DNA of 64,000 nt from [Eubacterium] yurii (lineage in GTDB: Bacteria; Bacillota; Clostridia; Peptostreptococcales; Filifactoraceae): assembly GCA_900167215.1 (NCBI GenBank), contig FUZS01000006.1, positions 1-64,000 on the forward strand, read 5' to 3'. A model generated the notes under the pieces. That model did no database searches, was not told where the DNA came from, and saw only the letters and a list, made by a program, of their open reading frames with translations. This document shows, in pieces, positions 9,257 through 18,534 of the stretch. The position numbers were made by a program, and so were the translations under genes. Every line of letters begins with the position of its first letter. Position 1 is the first letter of the stretch.

Positions 9257-9367
9257 TACAAATCACCATTTATAATGCCATATATTCAGATCTATTGAAA
9301 TATTATTTTTTAGTTTTCAACAACTATCCTTAATATACTTTTAGGACTATTTAATTGGTTTTTAGAA
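9257..9367 (-). mobile_element. MITE family C, copy C3 (reverse orientation)
   Basis: Reads TACAAATCACCATTTATAAT at the left and GGTTTTTAGAA at the right, with TAA on each side (9254-9256, 9368-9370). Matches the inverse of the copies at 25092 and 59605. A D-like fragment (AATAACTACTTGGTATTATA) follows directly. Confidence 0.7.
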
Positions 9368-9394
9368 TAAAATAACTACTTGGTATTATAAACA

Positions 9395-9423
9395 TTGACA
9401 TAAGGGAAAAGTTAATATACAAT
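9395..9423 (+). promoter_or_regulatory. Sigma-A promoter for the 9471 gene
   Basis: TTGACA (9395-9400), 17-base spacer, TACAAT (9418-9423). Near-consensus, 48 bases before the start codon. It lies just right of the C3/D repeat remnants. Confidence 0.65.
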
Positions 9424-9470
9424 ATTATAAAAGTAGAAGATTAATTTTGAAGAAATGGAGGTTGATACTT

Positions 9471-9758
9471 ATGATAGTGTGGATTATAATATTATTCTGC
9501 ATTGCACTTGTTGCGCTCATACTTTTAAGGAGTTTTTCGGACGAAAGAGATTGGGAATTAAAAGATGAATATGGTGAGAGTATATACTACGGAAGACATC
9601 ACAGTAAATTTTATTGTTTATTGGAAGATTACGCTTATCGTATTGTAGCAGGTATCATCTCTGTTATAATAATAGGAGCTATATTTGCACCTTTTTTCTT
9701 TGTAGTTAATTCAAGATATCAGGAATATAATAGGGTCTATGAAAGGCTGAATAAATAA
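9471..9758 (+). CDS. Small two-helix membrane protein, unknown
   Basis: 95 aa with a hydrophobic N-terminal helix (residues 1-20) and a second one (about 58-80), separated by a charged, tyrosine-rich stretch (DEYGESIYYGRHH). ATG 9471 is chosen because GGAGG (9457-9461) sits nine bases upstream; in-frame TTG codons at 9447 and 9462 are alternatives. It has its own promoter and its own strong terminator, so it is a monocistronic unit. Function not recognised. Confidence 0.65.
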   Translation: MIVWIIILFCIALVALILLRSFSDERDWELKDEYGESIYYGRHHSKFYCLLEDYAYRIVAGIISVIIIGAIFAPFFFVVNSRYQEYNRVYERLNK

Positions 9759-9772
9759 TATTGCGCAATATT

Positions 9773-9817
9773 ACAAGATGACTGAATTATATAGTTAATC
9801 AGTCATCTTGTTTTTTT
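9773..9817 (+). terminator. Strong terminator
   Basis: 13-bp perfect stem ACAAGATGACTGA / TCAGTCATCTTGT (9773-9785, 9799-9811) followed by seven T. The stretch from here to 10099 is AT-rich with no gene seen. Confidence 0.9.
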
Positions 9818-10099
9818 AAAAAACTTTTATTAAATTAAACTATTTAAAGTAGAGTTTAATTACATAAAATATAATACATACTAAGTATTGAAATGCTTTG
9901 GTTTATCATAATTTAATGAAACAGTTCAATACATAGTGTTTAGATATCAAGTATTTATAGTATTTAATAAATAGTAAATGATTTTGATTTTTTTGATTTG
10001 AAAGAAATAACTTTTATTTAAAGCTGATATATTTCTTAGTGTAAACAAAATATATCATCACTATAAATAGCTTTGGAAATTTCAATTTAGGAGGAAAGC

Positions 10100-10384
10100 A
10101 TGGAATATAAACAATCAGGTAATTTTTTAAAAAGCGGATTGATGACAGCCTTGGCTTTTACCATATTATCATCTCCATTTGCTCTGTCAAATCATTCCTT
10201 AAGCTTTGAAAAAGCAGAATTTAGTACGACTAATAGTGTCATGGAAAGAATTGATAAAACATATAATTCAAAATTGGAAGCAAAACAAAAGAATTGCGAC
10301 AATTCATACTACAAATCTAACGAAATAGAAGACAAGAAAGAAACATATGCTGATAACGACAAGAACTTAAAGGATAAAGTATGA
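10100..10384 (+). CDS. Small exported or anchored protein, unknown
   Basis: 94 aa with AGGAGG five bases before the ATG. The N-terminus looks like a signal peptide: LKSGLMTALAFTILSSPFALS (residues 11-31), possibly cleaved after a serine or alanine. The mature part is short, hydrophilic and rich in K, N and D, with no motif and one cysteine. It ends before a convergent terminator. No family recognised; could be a small secreted peptide or a non-conserved gene. Confidence 0.5.
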   Translation: MEYKQSGNFLKSGLMTALAFTILSSPFALSNHSLSFEKAEFSTTNSVMERIDKTYNSKLEAKQKNCDNSYYKSNEIEDKKETYADNDKNLKDKV

Positions 10385-10437
10385 TAGTTGAAATTTCTTA
10401 TAAATGAGGTAGTACGAAAATAACATAGATTAGACCC

Positions 10438-10489
10438 ACAATATCAAAAAACCCGAGTTATACTTCATACGCGGGTTTTTTGATATTGT
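10438..10489. terminator. Bidirectional terminator between convergent genes
   Basis: ACAATATCAAAAAACCCG (10438-10455) pairs with CGGGTTTTTTGATATTGT (10472-10489). The 18-bp stem contains A and T tracts on both strands, so it can serve the plus-strand gene at 10100 and the minus-strand gene at 10531. Confidence 0.85.
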
Positions 10490-10530
10490 TGTTTGAATAA
10501 TTATATAGTTTTAAAATAATAAAAATTGGA

Positions 10531-11220
10531 TTATTTTGATTTGTATGGAACAACTTCAGATATGATTTTAGCCAAGCTCTTAGAATCAACTTGGTAGTGT
10601 CCGGTATTTAACTTGTTTACATTTAAGGTAATAGTTCTTTTATCTTGAAAGTTTATTTTCTTTTTGCCGATTTCAAAGAATTTTTCAAGACTTCTGTTTG
10701 TAAGTTGCTTATTTAATTCACTTTCAGTGCCTTTTAGCTTACCTGATTTGAAATCTTTGTTCATTTCATCAAGTATTTTGTTAAATTCATCTTCGAATTC
10801 TATCATTGTATTTAAGGGCTTCAATTCCACTGAAACATCTATACCTTTACCACTTTTTTCTGCTTGTATAATCTTGTAATCTGCATTGGAATAGATTCTT
10901 TCAAAAGTCTCCATAAGTTCAGGTTCTTTTTGCTTTCTAATTTCTTCATCAAAGCCAAAATAATTGAAGAAGTATTTTATCTCACTTAAAATATCTTGCC
11001 TATGAGTCTCTTTGATAGTTTCAGCTGATCTTTTTTCTGACAAAATATCCAGGTATTTTTGCGATGCAGTTCCTTTAAAAGTGATATCAAGCTCACCTTG
11101 TGCAAGTATCTTTGATATTTTTTCAGGACTGTTTCCGCCGTTTCCTGTGAGTTCCATTATTGCAAATATTGCAATTGCTATTACTAAAGTAATAAGTCTC
11201 CATAAAAGTCTTTTTTTCAT
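10531..11220 (-). CDS. Membrane-anchored extracytoplasmic protein, DUF5105-like
   Basis: 229 aa. One N-terminal hydrophobic helix (about 7-23), with no lipobox cysteine, then a soluble region beginning with SPEKISKILAQGELD and followed by long helical charged segments. The layout (anchor, short repeat-like domain, helical core) resembles Firmicute DUF4878/DUF5105-type envelope proteins, but identity is low-confidence. Ribosome site AGGAGG is present on the minus strand just right of 11220. Transcribed alone towards the shared terminator at 10438-10489. Confidence 0.65.
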   Translation of the reverse strand: MKKRLLWRLITLVIAIAIFAIMELTGNGGNSPEKISKILAQGELDITFKGTASQKYLDILSEKRSAETIKETHRQDILSEIKYFFNYFGFDEEIRKQKEPELMETFERIYSNADYKIIQAEKSGKGIDVSVELKPLNTMIEFEDEFNKILDEMNKDFKSGKLKGTESELNKQLTNRSLEKFFEIGKKKINFQDKRTITLNVNKLNTGHYQVDSKSLAKIISEVVPYKSK

Positions 11221-11498
11221 AAGTTCCTCCTTATATTTAATAACGTAGTTATTTTATCATAGAAAAAAACAAATAAAATATTGTGATTATATTACAATTT
11301 GTATTAAAAATATAAAAAATACCGTTAAAATTGCGAAAAAAAATTAAATTATATTACATAAAAATTACAGATTAAATAATGAATATAATTATGTAATATT
11401 TGGAAAGTCTAAACTTTATAAAAAAATATATTTATAAAATTATAGTAATGCGTTTTACAGTTATATTAAAAAATGAAAAATAGAGATTTATTTTATGG

Positions 11499-11504
11499 TA
11501 TAAT
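11499..11504 (+). promoter_or_regulatory. Extended -10 promoter element upstream of the OmpA-domain lipoprotein
   Basis: TATGGTATAAT, that is a TGn-extended TATAAT at 11499-11504, about 200 bases before the next start codon. The remaining 11221-11707 gap is AT-rich and shows no gene or known structured RNA. Confidence 0.4.
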
Positions 11505-11707
11505 GACAAAAAATAATTTGTTAATGACCATTATTAAAAGATACTAAGTATTTTAAAAAATGAAGCTATTCGAAGTATATGTGATAATTCTAAGTTTTGT
11601 AAATTAAAAAAACTTAATATTACTACACAGTATTTTGATGTATTTTTTATGGTGACAGCTATGGTGTTTTTAATAATGACTTTTAATAATTTTAAGAGGA
11701 GAGTGTT

Positions 11708-13024
11708 ATGAAAAAGAAGGATTTTTTGCTCATACTTTTTTTACTTTTAAGTATGATAGTAATTTACGGTTGTTCAAATAATAAAGCTTCTACTGATTCT
11801 ACAGATACAAATGTAAAAGTTACAGGTAATAAAGAAGATGAGGATAAAGAAAATAATAAAAGCAATTCAGAAGATGAAAAAGTTAATGATGAAGATAAAG
11901 AAGATAGTGAGGATGATATAGAGAATAAAAAGACTGAAAGTAGTGAAAGTGCAGACAGCAAATTCGCCGTACCAGGTTATAAGGTAGGAGAGATACCGGC
12001 TATTGAAATGCCTGTGTTACCTAATCTTTTAATTACAGAAAAGCCTAATGCAAAAATAAAGATAGATATAACAAAGGACTTGGCGTCAGTGCCTGGAGTG
12101 ACAGTTACACCTGTAAAAATTGAAAATGGAACTATAGTCAGTGGTAATACTGTTGCACAAACAGGTAAGGGTGGAAGCGGTCAAATGTCAGATGGTAAAA
12201 AGGTGGTTCAGACTGATGGAGACGGCAGCGGTCAATATTCAGATGGAAACATTGTAATACAAACTGATGGAGATGGTAGTGGACAGTACATTAATAATAA
12301 GACAGGGATAAGTCTTCAAGCTAATAAAGATGGAAGCGGACAATACAGGGATGAAAAAAATGACATAGTATTACAAGTTGATTCAGACGGTAGCGGACAA
12401 TACAGTGACGGTATGAGGAAAATATCTATTATGGTAAGTCAGGACGGTTCTGCAACGTATAATTATAATACAGGAGAAGTCATAATAAGAAATAGCGGTG
12501 ACGGTTCAGGTTCGTATAAAAATGAAATTTTAGATATGAAAATATATAATGAAGGTAAAGGAAAAGCTGATATAAGAGTCAACGGAGAGAAAATTATAGT
12601 TGATGCGGAGCCCCTGGAAAAAGCCGGTAAACTTCCAACTCTCAGTCCTATCCCTGCAGTACCTCCGATAGAGGCAAACAGTATAATGATAAAACTTGAT
12701 TCAGGTGTATTGTTTGATGTTAATAAGTATAATATTAGACAAGATGCAAATGATGTATTGATGAAACTCATTGCTGTTTTAAAAAAGGCAAAGGTGGAAA
12801 AGTTTGAAATCTATGGACATACTGACTCAGACGATACTGACGAGTACAATCAAGTGTTGTCTGAAAACCGGGCAAACTCAGTAAAGGATTTTCTAATTAA
12901 AAATGGAATAACAGCCAATATTACAACTACCGGATTTGGAGAAAAGAAACCTATTGCTACAAATTCTACCAAGGAAGGCAAACAATTAAACAGAAGAGTA
13001 GAAATAGTAATACCTACTATGTAA
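11708..13024 (+). CDS. Lipoprotein with DGSGQY repeats and C-terminal OmpA/MotB domain
   Basis: 438 aa. Signal peptide with lipobox IYGC (Cys22), then an acidic K/E/D/N linker (about 25-85), then about seven ~20-residue repeats around residues 148-290 built on D-G-S-G-Q-Y (for example DGDGSGQYSDG). The C-terminus (about 325-438) is an OmpA-like peptidoglycan-binding domain with EIYGHTDSDDTDEYNQVLSE, GFGEKKPIATN and RRVEIVI. It is expected to be tethered to the membrane and to bind peptidoglycan. The regularly spaced Gly/Asp/Tyr repeats suggest a beta-solenoid. Monocistronic, with its own terminator. OmpA lipoproteins are far commoner in diderms, so this is unusual for a Firmicute. Confidence 0.88.
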   Translation: MKKKDFLLILFLLLSMIVIYGCSNNKASTDSTDTNVKVTGNKEDEDKENNKSNSEDEKVNDEDKEDSEDDIENKKTESSESADSKFAVPGYKVGEIPAIEMPVLPNLLITEKPNAKIKIDITKDLASVPGVTVTPVKIENGTIVSGNTVAQTGKGGSGQMSDGKKVVQTDGDGSGQYSDGNIVIQTDGDGSGQYINNKTGISLQANKDGSGQYRDEKNDIVLQVDSDGSGQYSDGMRKISIMVSQDGSATYNYNTGEVIIRNSGDGSGSYKNEILDMKIYNEGKGKADIRVNGEKIIVDAEPLEKAGKLPTLSPIPAVPPIEANSIMIKLDSGVLFDVNKYNIRQDANDVLMKLIAVLKKAKVEKFEIYGHTDSDDTDEYNQVLSENRANSVKDFLIKNGITANITTTGFGEKKPIATNSTKEGKQLNRRVEIVIPTM

Positions 13025-13037
13025 TTTATATAATTAT

Positions 13038-13066
13038 GCGACTGTGGATTTACCCAGTCGCTTTTT
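13038..13066 (+). terminator. Terminator after the OmpA-domain lipoprotein
   Basis: GCGACTG (13038-13044) with CAGTCGC (13055-13061) and a T run. The same 7-bp stem sequence recurs in the terminator at 25239. Confidence 0.8.
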
Positions 13067-13087
13067 CATATACAAAATTATAAGTAA

Positions 13088-13207
13088 TACTAATACTAAA
13101 AACTTGTCAAAAAGATATGTATTTATGTTACAAAAAAGTTATCAGGATCTCCACCATGTATAAAGTTATTTAAAATAACTGCTTGGCATTATAAACGGTG
13201 ATTAGTA
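13088..13207 (+). mobile_element. MITE family D, copy D1 (120 bp)
   Basis: Starts TACTAATACTAAAAAC, ends GGCATTATAAACGGTGATTAGTA, and is flanked by TAA on both sides (13085-13087, 13208-13210). Its right half is shared with family C, its left half is not. The rest of the 13025-13439 gap shows nothing else. Confidence 0.65.
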
Positions 13208-13439
13208 TAAAAATCTATAAAAAAGTCATATAATTGTATTACAGTAGAATTGTTGATAATTCAATAACAACTTGAAGTTTTTGTTGTAAAAATTATATCA
13301 GTAGATTCCAAGTTATTAAAGTTTTACAAAAAATTCAAAATAGAGTATAATTATACAAGTGTAAAGTATAAATATTGCTAAGATATACTAAGATAAAAAG
13401 ATTTAATAAAAAAAGTTTTATATACTAAGAGGAGGAAAT

Positions 13440-13928
13440 ATGAAACAGCTTGAATTAAGGAGAAAAGACAGGCAAAAAGATGAAAAATTTGCCTTGGAAG
13501 TGGTGGATGAATCATTATTTGCCAATATATCAATGTACGACGGCAAAGAGCCATATTCTGTAGTTATTTCCCATGTAAGAAAGGGAGAGTCTATATATTT
13601 TCATTGCGCCAAGGTTGGAAGAAAGATTGATATACTCAAGGAAAATCCGAGAGTCTGTGTAAGTTTTGTTTCTCAAAATATTCCAACTTATGAAAAAGAT
13701 AATTTTACTACTTTGTTTAAATCAGCGATTTTTTACGGCAATGCCGTATTTGTAAGTGATGAGAATGAGAAAAAAGAGGCACTTAAGATACTGTGTGAAA
13801 AGTATCTTCCTGAATATATGGAACATTTTGATTCGGCAATGAAGAGGAGTTTTGCAGTTACGCAAATAATAAGAATAGATTTTGAGTCTTTTTCTGCAAA
13901 AGAAAAAAGAGGAAAAGTAGGGGAATAA
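13440..13928 (+). CDS. Pyridoxamine 5'-phosphate oxidase-related flavin protein (NimA-like)
   Basis: 162 aa, GAGGAGG site before the ATG. Split-barrel FMN-binding fold of the NimA/PNPOx group: LRRKDRQ near the start, a beta strand run including YSVVISHVRKGESIYFHCAKVGRKIDIL, then NPRVCVSFV and FYGNAVFVSD. These cytoplasmic proteins bind flavin or heme and some reduce nitroimidazoles; the actual substrate is unknown. The last base of its stop codon overlaps the start codon of the HAD gene, so they are translated together. Confidence 0.82.
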   Translation: MKQLELRRKDRQKDEKFALEVVDESLFANISMYDGKEPYSVVISHVRKGESIYFHCAKVGRKIDILKENPRVCVSFVSQNIPTYEKDNFTTLFKSAIFYGNAVFVSDENEKKEALKILCEKYLPEYMEHFDSAMKRSFAVTQIIRIDFESFSAKEKRGKVGE

Positions 13929-14746
13929 TGATAAAATTAGTAGTTAGCGATTTGGATGGAACATTGCTTGACAGCAACAGTGAGCTAAGTGAAATCACCA
14001 TAAATACAATTAAAAAATATATAGACAAAGGTATTGAATTTGCATTTTGTACAGGTAGAGCCTTTGCAGAGATGGATCATATCTTAGAAAGTATACCGTT
14101 TATAAGATATGCCATAACGGCAAATGGTGCGTATTGCTTTGATACCTTCACTAAGGAAGAAATATACAAAACTTTGATGTATAAAAAAGATATAAAGAAA
14201 ATTTATGATGCCTTAAAAGATGAGGACTTACTCTTTGAAGCCTATATAGATGATAAAATATATTGTAATAAGAAATCTGACGCTGAAATTATAGAATATA
14301 TACCTATAGAGTTTTTAAATATGGTGAAAAAATCAAGAGTATTAGTTGAAGATATGGAAATGTTGATAAATGAGCTTGACGAAAAAGACGGTGCTATTAA
14401 GATTCACATTTTTTTCACTACAGTAACAGATAGGGATAAGGTATTTCAAAGAATAAAAGATATGCCTTATGACATAGTTTCTCAGAGTTTTAACGAGATA
14501 GAAGTAAATGCAAAAGATGTAAATAAGGGAAATGGAGTTCTTGCACTTGCGAAAAAATTAGGTGTAAGTAAGGAAGAAAGCATGGGATTTGGAGATAACT
14601 TCAACGACATCAGTATGAGAAACGGTGTAGGTACTTTGGTAGCTGTAGAAAATGCAGTTGGACCTCTCAAAGAGATAGCTGACTACATTACAAAGACCAA
14701 TACTGAAAATGGAGTGGCATTTGGCTTGGATAAATTTTTAGGGTAG
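13928..14746 (+). CDS. HAD superfamily phosphatase, Cof/YidA type
   Basis: 272 aa. Motif I is DLDGTLLDSN (residues 8-17), motif II the T in FAFCTGRAF, motif III the K in the DVNKGNG region, motif IV GFGDNFNDISM. The central C2-type cap identifies the Cof subfamily, cytoplasmic sugar-phosphate or FMN phosphatases of broad specificity. The ATG overlaps the previous gene by one base. Only four bases separate it from mutL, so it heads into the mutL-tpk block. Confidence 0.9.
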   Translation: MIKLVVSDLDGTLLDSNSELSEITINTIKKYIDKGIEFAFCTGRAFAEMDHILESIPFIRYAITANGAYCFDTFTKEEIYKTLMYKKDIKKIYDALKDEDLLFEAYIDDKIYCNKKSDAEIIEYIPIEFLNMVKKSRVLVEDMEMLINELDEKDGAIKIHIFFTTVTDRDKVFQRIKDMPYDIVSQSFNEIEVNAKDVNKGNGVLALAKKLGVSKEESMGFGDNFNDISMRNGVGTLVAVENAVGPLKEIADYITKTNTENGVAFGLDKFLG

Positions 14747-14750
14747 ACTT

Positions 14751-16727
14751 ATGCAAAATGTTATAAAAAAACTGGATGATAATATAATAAAACTCATATC
14801 AGCAGGAGAAGTTATAGAGTCTCCATGCAGTGTAGTTAAGGAGTTGGTCGAAAACTCCATAGACTCCGGAGCTACATCAGTGGTAGTAGAGATAAAAAAC
14901 GGAGGTAAATCATATATTAGGGTCACAGATAATGGTTGTGGCATAAGTGAGGAGTATGTTATAGAGGCTTTTAAGAAGCATACAACAAGTAAGATCAGCA
15001 GCTTTGACGACTTTATAAATATATCTACTAATGGTTTTCGTGGAGAAGCTTTAGCAAGTATATCTGCGGTTGCAAAGATATCTATGACTACCAAGACAGC
15101 TGACAGTAACTACGGTATGACTGTTGTTATGAATAATGACAAGTTACTGGAAAAGACAAAGACAGGAGCAAAAGACGGCACGACTGTAATAGTGGAAGAA
15201 TTGCTTGAAAATGTGCCTGCAAGGAAGAATTTTCTAAAATCTGACAAGGCTGAAGGTGCTAAGATAACAGATTTTTTGATAAGATATGCACTTGCCAATC
15301 CTAATGTTAAAATAAAGTATATCAATAATTCAAAACAGGTGTTTGCAACCTATGCTACAGGAAAAGTAATTGATGTTGTGGATATTATTTTTGGAGAAAA
15401 GCATGACGACAAGATAATAGAAATTGATGAAAAACTTTCTGATTTTTTGAGTGTAAGAGGAATTATAGGAAATAACTCCGCCATGTATTCAAGCAGGAAG
15501 ATGCAATATATATTTGTAAACGGTAGAATAATAAAGGATAAGACTATTACGTCACATATTGAAAATGCTTATAAGAAGTTTATTCCTTCAGGAAATTATC
15601 CACTTTTTTTCTTAGACATAATAATTAAGCCTTCAATGGTGGATGTAAACATCCATCCTAATAAACTTGAAGTGAAATTTTCAGAAGAAAAGTTGATATA
15701 TTCTTTGATAGAAAATGCAATATCTCATAAACTTGATAACTATAATATGATACCGACTGTAAATATTGCAAAGGAAGAAAAGGAAGAAGAGACTCTCTTT
15801 AATGATATATTAGCAAATTACAAAATTAAGTCACAGAAAAAAGAAGAGAAAAAAATTAGGCCATTAGAAGAATACGAAGAACAAAAAATTGTAATATCAA
15901 AGCAAAAACAAGATGAAGAGTTTATATATAAGGTTGATGTAAGTTTTGCTGAAGATAAGGCAAAAGAGGATGAAATAAAATACGATAGTAAAGATGAAAT
16001 TAAAGATAATCTGGACATTGTATCAATTGAAGAGCAGGTAAAGGCTGATATAGCTGAAATTAAGCCCGTAGAAGTAAATACTTTATCTATTCCCAAAAAA
16101 ATTATTAATCAAGAGATAAAAACAAGTGATAAAAAAATCAACTCAGTGGATTTGACCCTTCTTAGCTATGGTGGAAGAGTATTTGATACCTATATTATGT
16201 TATACAATGATGAAGATATGTATATCATAGATCAGCATGCCGCACATGAGAGAATACTGTATGAGAGATTTTTAAAAGAGTTTTACTCTAATTCCATAGT
16301 GCAACAACAGCTTTTGATACCTCAAAATGTAATGATACCGATAAATCTTGTGGATTATAGCCAAAGCATAATAGATGAAGTAAGCTCATTTGGTTTCGAG
16401 TGTGACCTATTTGGTGATAATATAATCTTAGTTCGTGCCATACCTGATTTTTTGGACATGGATGCAAGCCTTAAGTTCTTAGATGAGGTTTTCAATATAT
16501 ATCTTGAGGAAAAATTATCTCTTGAGCTGATAAAGGACAAGATTGCAACAAAAGCCTGTAAGGCGGCTATAAAGGGCAATGATGTCAGCATTAAAGAAGA
16601 AGAAATAGAAAAAATTGTCTATGATTTGGAACATTGTGAAAATAAATTCGCCTGCCCGCATGGCAGACCTGTAATCACGAGATTATCTAAATATGAGATG
16701 GAGAAGTTTTTTAAAAGAATATTGTAA
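14751..16727 (+). CDS. mutL: DNA mismatch repair protein MutL
   Basis: 658 aa. GHKL ATPase motifs: ELVENSIDSGAT, DNGCGI and GFRGEALASI, then the transducer domain and a low-complexity K/E/D linker (about 345-460). The C-terminal endonuclease domain has DQHAAHERILYE (about 493), ACKAAIKG (about 602) and CPHGRPV (about 635), so this is the nicking type of MutL expected in bacteria without MutH. It couples MutS recognition to strand incision. No mutS lies in the window; mutS2 at 61400 is a different enzyme. The next gene, rlmN, follows after 11 bases. Confidence 0.97.
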   Translation: MQNVIKKLDDNIIKLISAGEVIESPCSVVKELVENSIDSGATSVVVEIKNGGKSYIRVTDNGCGISEEYVIEAFKKHTTSKISSFDDFINISTNGFRGEALASISAVAKISMTTKTADSNYGMTVVMNNDKLLEKTKTGAKDGTTVIVEELLENVPARKNFLKSDKAEGAKITDFLIRYALANPNVKIKYINNSKQVFATYATGKVIDVVDIIFGEKHDDKIIEIDEKLSDFLSVRGIIGNNSAMYSSRKMQYIFVNGRIIKDKTITSHIENAYKKFIPSGNYPLFFLDIIIKPSMVDVNIHPNKLEVKFSEEKLIYSLIENAISHKLDNYNMIPTVNIAKEEKEEETLFNDILANYKIKSQKKEEKKIRPLEEYEEQKIVISKQKQDEEFIYKVDVSFAEDKAKEDEIKYDSKDEIKDNLDIVSIEEQVKADIAEIKPVEVNTLSIPKKIINQEIKTSDKKINSVDLTLLSYGGRVFDTYIMLYNDEDMYIIDQHAAHERILYERFLKEFYSNSIVQQQLLIPQNVMIPINLVDYSQSIIDEVSSFGFECDLFGDNIILVRAIPDFLDMDASLKFLDEVFNIYLEEKLSLELIKDKIATKACKAAIKGNDVSIKEEEIEKIVYDLEHCENKFACPHGRPVITRLSKYEMEKFFKRIL

Positions 16728-16738
16728 AAGAGAGATTT

Positions 16739-17776
16739 ATGAAAAGAAATATACTGGATTATAATTTTGATGAATTTCAAAATATATTAGTTGACAACGG
16801 ATTTGAAAAGTACAGGGCAAAGCAGATTTATCCACTTGTTTACAGGGGAATAAAATCATTTGACGAGATAAATAATATACCTAAAAATTTAAAAGATTTT
16901 ATGCTTGAAAATTTCGTTGTTAATTCTCTAAGTATATATAAGAAATTACAGTCCAAAAAAGACTATACAAAAAAATATCTTATGAAACTTGATGACGGCA
17001 ACATAATAGAATGTGTGCTTATGAAGTATAAGTTCGGTCTTTCCGTCTGTATTTCGTCACAGGTGGGTTGTTTGATGGGATGTACCTTCTGTGCATCTAC
17101 TATAGGTTCAAAAGTTAGAGATTTGAGCAGTGGAGAGATGATAGGTCAGATACTTGCTATGAGCAATGATGTCGGTGAAAAGATATCAAATGTTGTTATT
17201 ATGGGAAGTGGAGAGCCCTTTGACAACTATGAAAATTTACTTAAGTTTTTTGATTTAGTAATGTCAAAAGATACATTAAATATAGGTGCCAGACACATAA
17301 CTGTATCTACTTGCGGACTTGCAGATAAGATAATTGACTTTGCAGACAGGAAGTTGCAAATTAATCTTGCAATATCACTACACAATCCAAGTCAGGAAAA
17401 AAGAAGTCAAATTATGCCGATATCAAGAAAGTTTAATATACAGGAACTGATGGAAGCCGTAGAATACTATATCTCAAAGACAAACAGACGTGTTACCTAT
17501 GAGTATGCTCTGATTAATAAGGTCAATGACAGTGAAGAGGATGCTAAGTTGCTTGTGAAACTTGTAAAAAAACAACTCTGCCACATCAATCTTATTCCGG
17601 TAAATTCTACAGAACATAGTAATTATAGAAAACCTGATAATATAAGAATACAAAATTTTATGAATATTTTATCTAAAAATGGGATAAATGCAACTATAAG
17701 GAGGGAAATGGGAACGGATATAAACGGGGCCTGCGGTCAGCTCAGAATATCTGCAATTTCAAAGGAGAAGTTATGA
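16739..17776 (+). CDS. rlmN: Dual-specificity 23S rRNA A2503 / tRNA A37 C2-methyltransferase
   Basis: 345 aa radical-SAM enzyme. Cluster cysteines are Cys111, Cys115 and Cys118 in GCLMGCTFCAST. The second catalytic cysteine lies in MGTDINGACGQLR near the end; the methyl-carrying cysteine is in the VSTCGLADK region or its partner. It methylates A2503 of 23S rRNA and A37 of some tRNAs through a protein-methyl intermediate. AGAGAG lies five bases before the ATG. The end overlaps the prpC start by four bases. Confidence 0.96.
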   Translation: MKRNILDYNFDEFQNILVDNGFEKYRAKQIYPLVYRGIKSFDEINNIPKNLKDFMLENFVVNSLSIYKKLQSKKDYTKKYLMKLDDGNIIECVLMKYKFGLSVCISSQVGCLMGCTFCASTIGSKVRDLSSGEMIGQILAMSNDVGEKISNVVIMGSGEPFDNYENLLKFFDLVMSKDTLNIGARHITVSTCGLADKIIDFADRKLQINLAISLHNPSQEKRSQIMPISRKFNIQELMEAVEYYISKTNRRVTYEYALINKVNDSEEDAKLLVKLVKKQLCHINLIPVNSTEHSNYRKPDNIRIQNFMNILSKNGINATIRREMGTDINGACGQLRISAISKEKL

Positions 17777-18519
17777 AATATTTTTCACTTACAGACATAG
17801 GAAAAAAAAGAGAGAAAAATGAAGACAGCTATTATTCGCAAATTAATAATTATGTCGGTACTACAGTAGGGTTTTTTGCCATAGCTGACGGAATGGGTGG
17901 ATATGAAAATGGTGAGTATGCAAGTAAAAAAGCTATTGAAGAAGTCGTAAATTATGTGGATGAAGAATTTAAAAAACTTGATTTTTCAAATATCTTTGAT
18001 GATGATATAAAAAAAATATTTGAGAAGGCTTTAAACCTTGCAAATAATGTCATATATGAAAAATCAAAAACATCTTCTCCTATGGGCACTACATTTGTAT
18101 CTGGAATAATTGTAAATGACAAAATTTTTATTGCGAATGTAGGCGATTCAAGAGCGTATATGCTAAATGGTGACAACTTTACTCAGATAACCAAAGATAA
18201 TTCATATGTACAGGAACTAATTGAAGAAGGTATATTAGATGAAGATAAAGCAAGAACTCATGAAAATAAGAATGAAATAACAAGAGCCGTCGGATATTAT
18301 GAAAGTTTAGAAGTAGATTTTTATGTACGAGAAGTACAAAGCTCTGATAAGATATTGATATGCTCCGATGGTCTTACCAATATGGTGGAAGATAACTTTA
18401 TTAAGTCTATTTTTCAACAAAATAATGATCCGGAAAATATATGTATGGAACTTGTTTTTTTAGCTAATACCAACGGCGGAAAAGACAATATTACTGTAAC
18501 TGTCATTGAAATCGAATAG
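17773..18519 (+). CDS. prpC: PP2C-type protein phosphatase PrpC/Stp
   Basis: 248 aa. Metal-binding signatures are visible: DIGKKREKNEDS, IADGMGGYENGE, NVGDSRAYM, ICSDGLTNMV and GGKDNITV. It dephosphorylates Ser/Thr phosphoproteins, mainly the targets of the adjacent PASTA kinase. It overlaps rlmN by ATGA and is followed 15 bases later by prkC, the near-universal Firmicute order. Confidence 0.95.
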   Translation: MKYFSLTDIGKKREKNEDSYYSQINNYVGTTVGFFAIADGMGGYENGEYASKKAIEEVVNYVDEEFKKLDFSNIFDDDIKKIFEKALNLANNVIYEKSKTSSPMGTTFVSGIIVNDKIFIANVGDSRAYMLNGDNFTQITKDNSYVQELIEEGILDEDKARTHENKNEITRAVGYYESLEVDFYVREVQSSDKILICSDGLTNMVEDNFIKSIFQQNNDPENICMELVFLANTNGGKDNITVTVIEIE

Positions 18520-18534
18520 ATCTTGGAGAGTATT

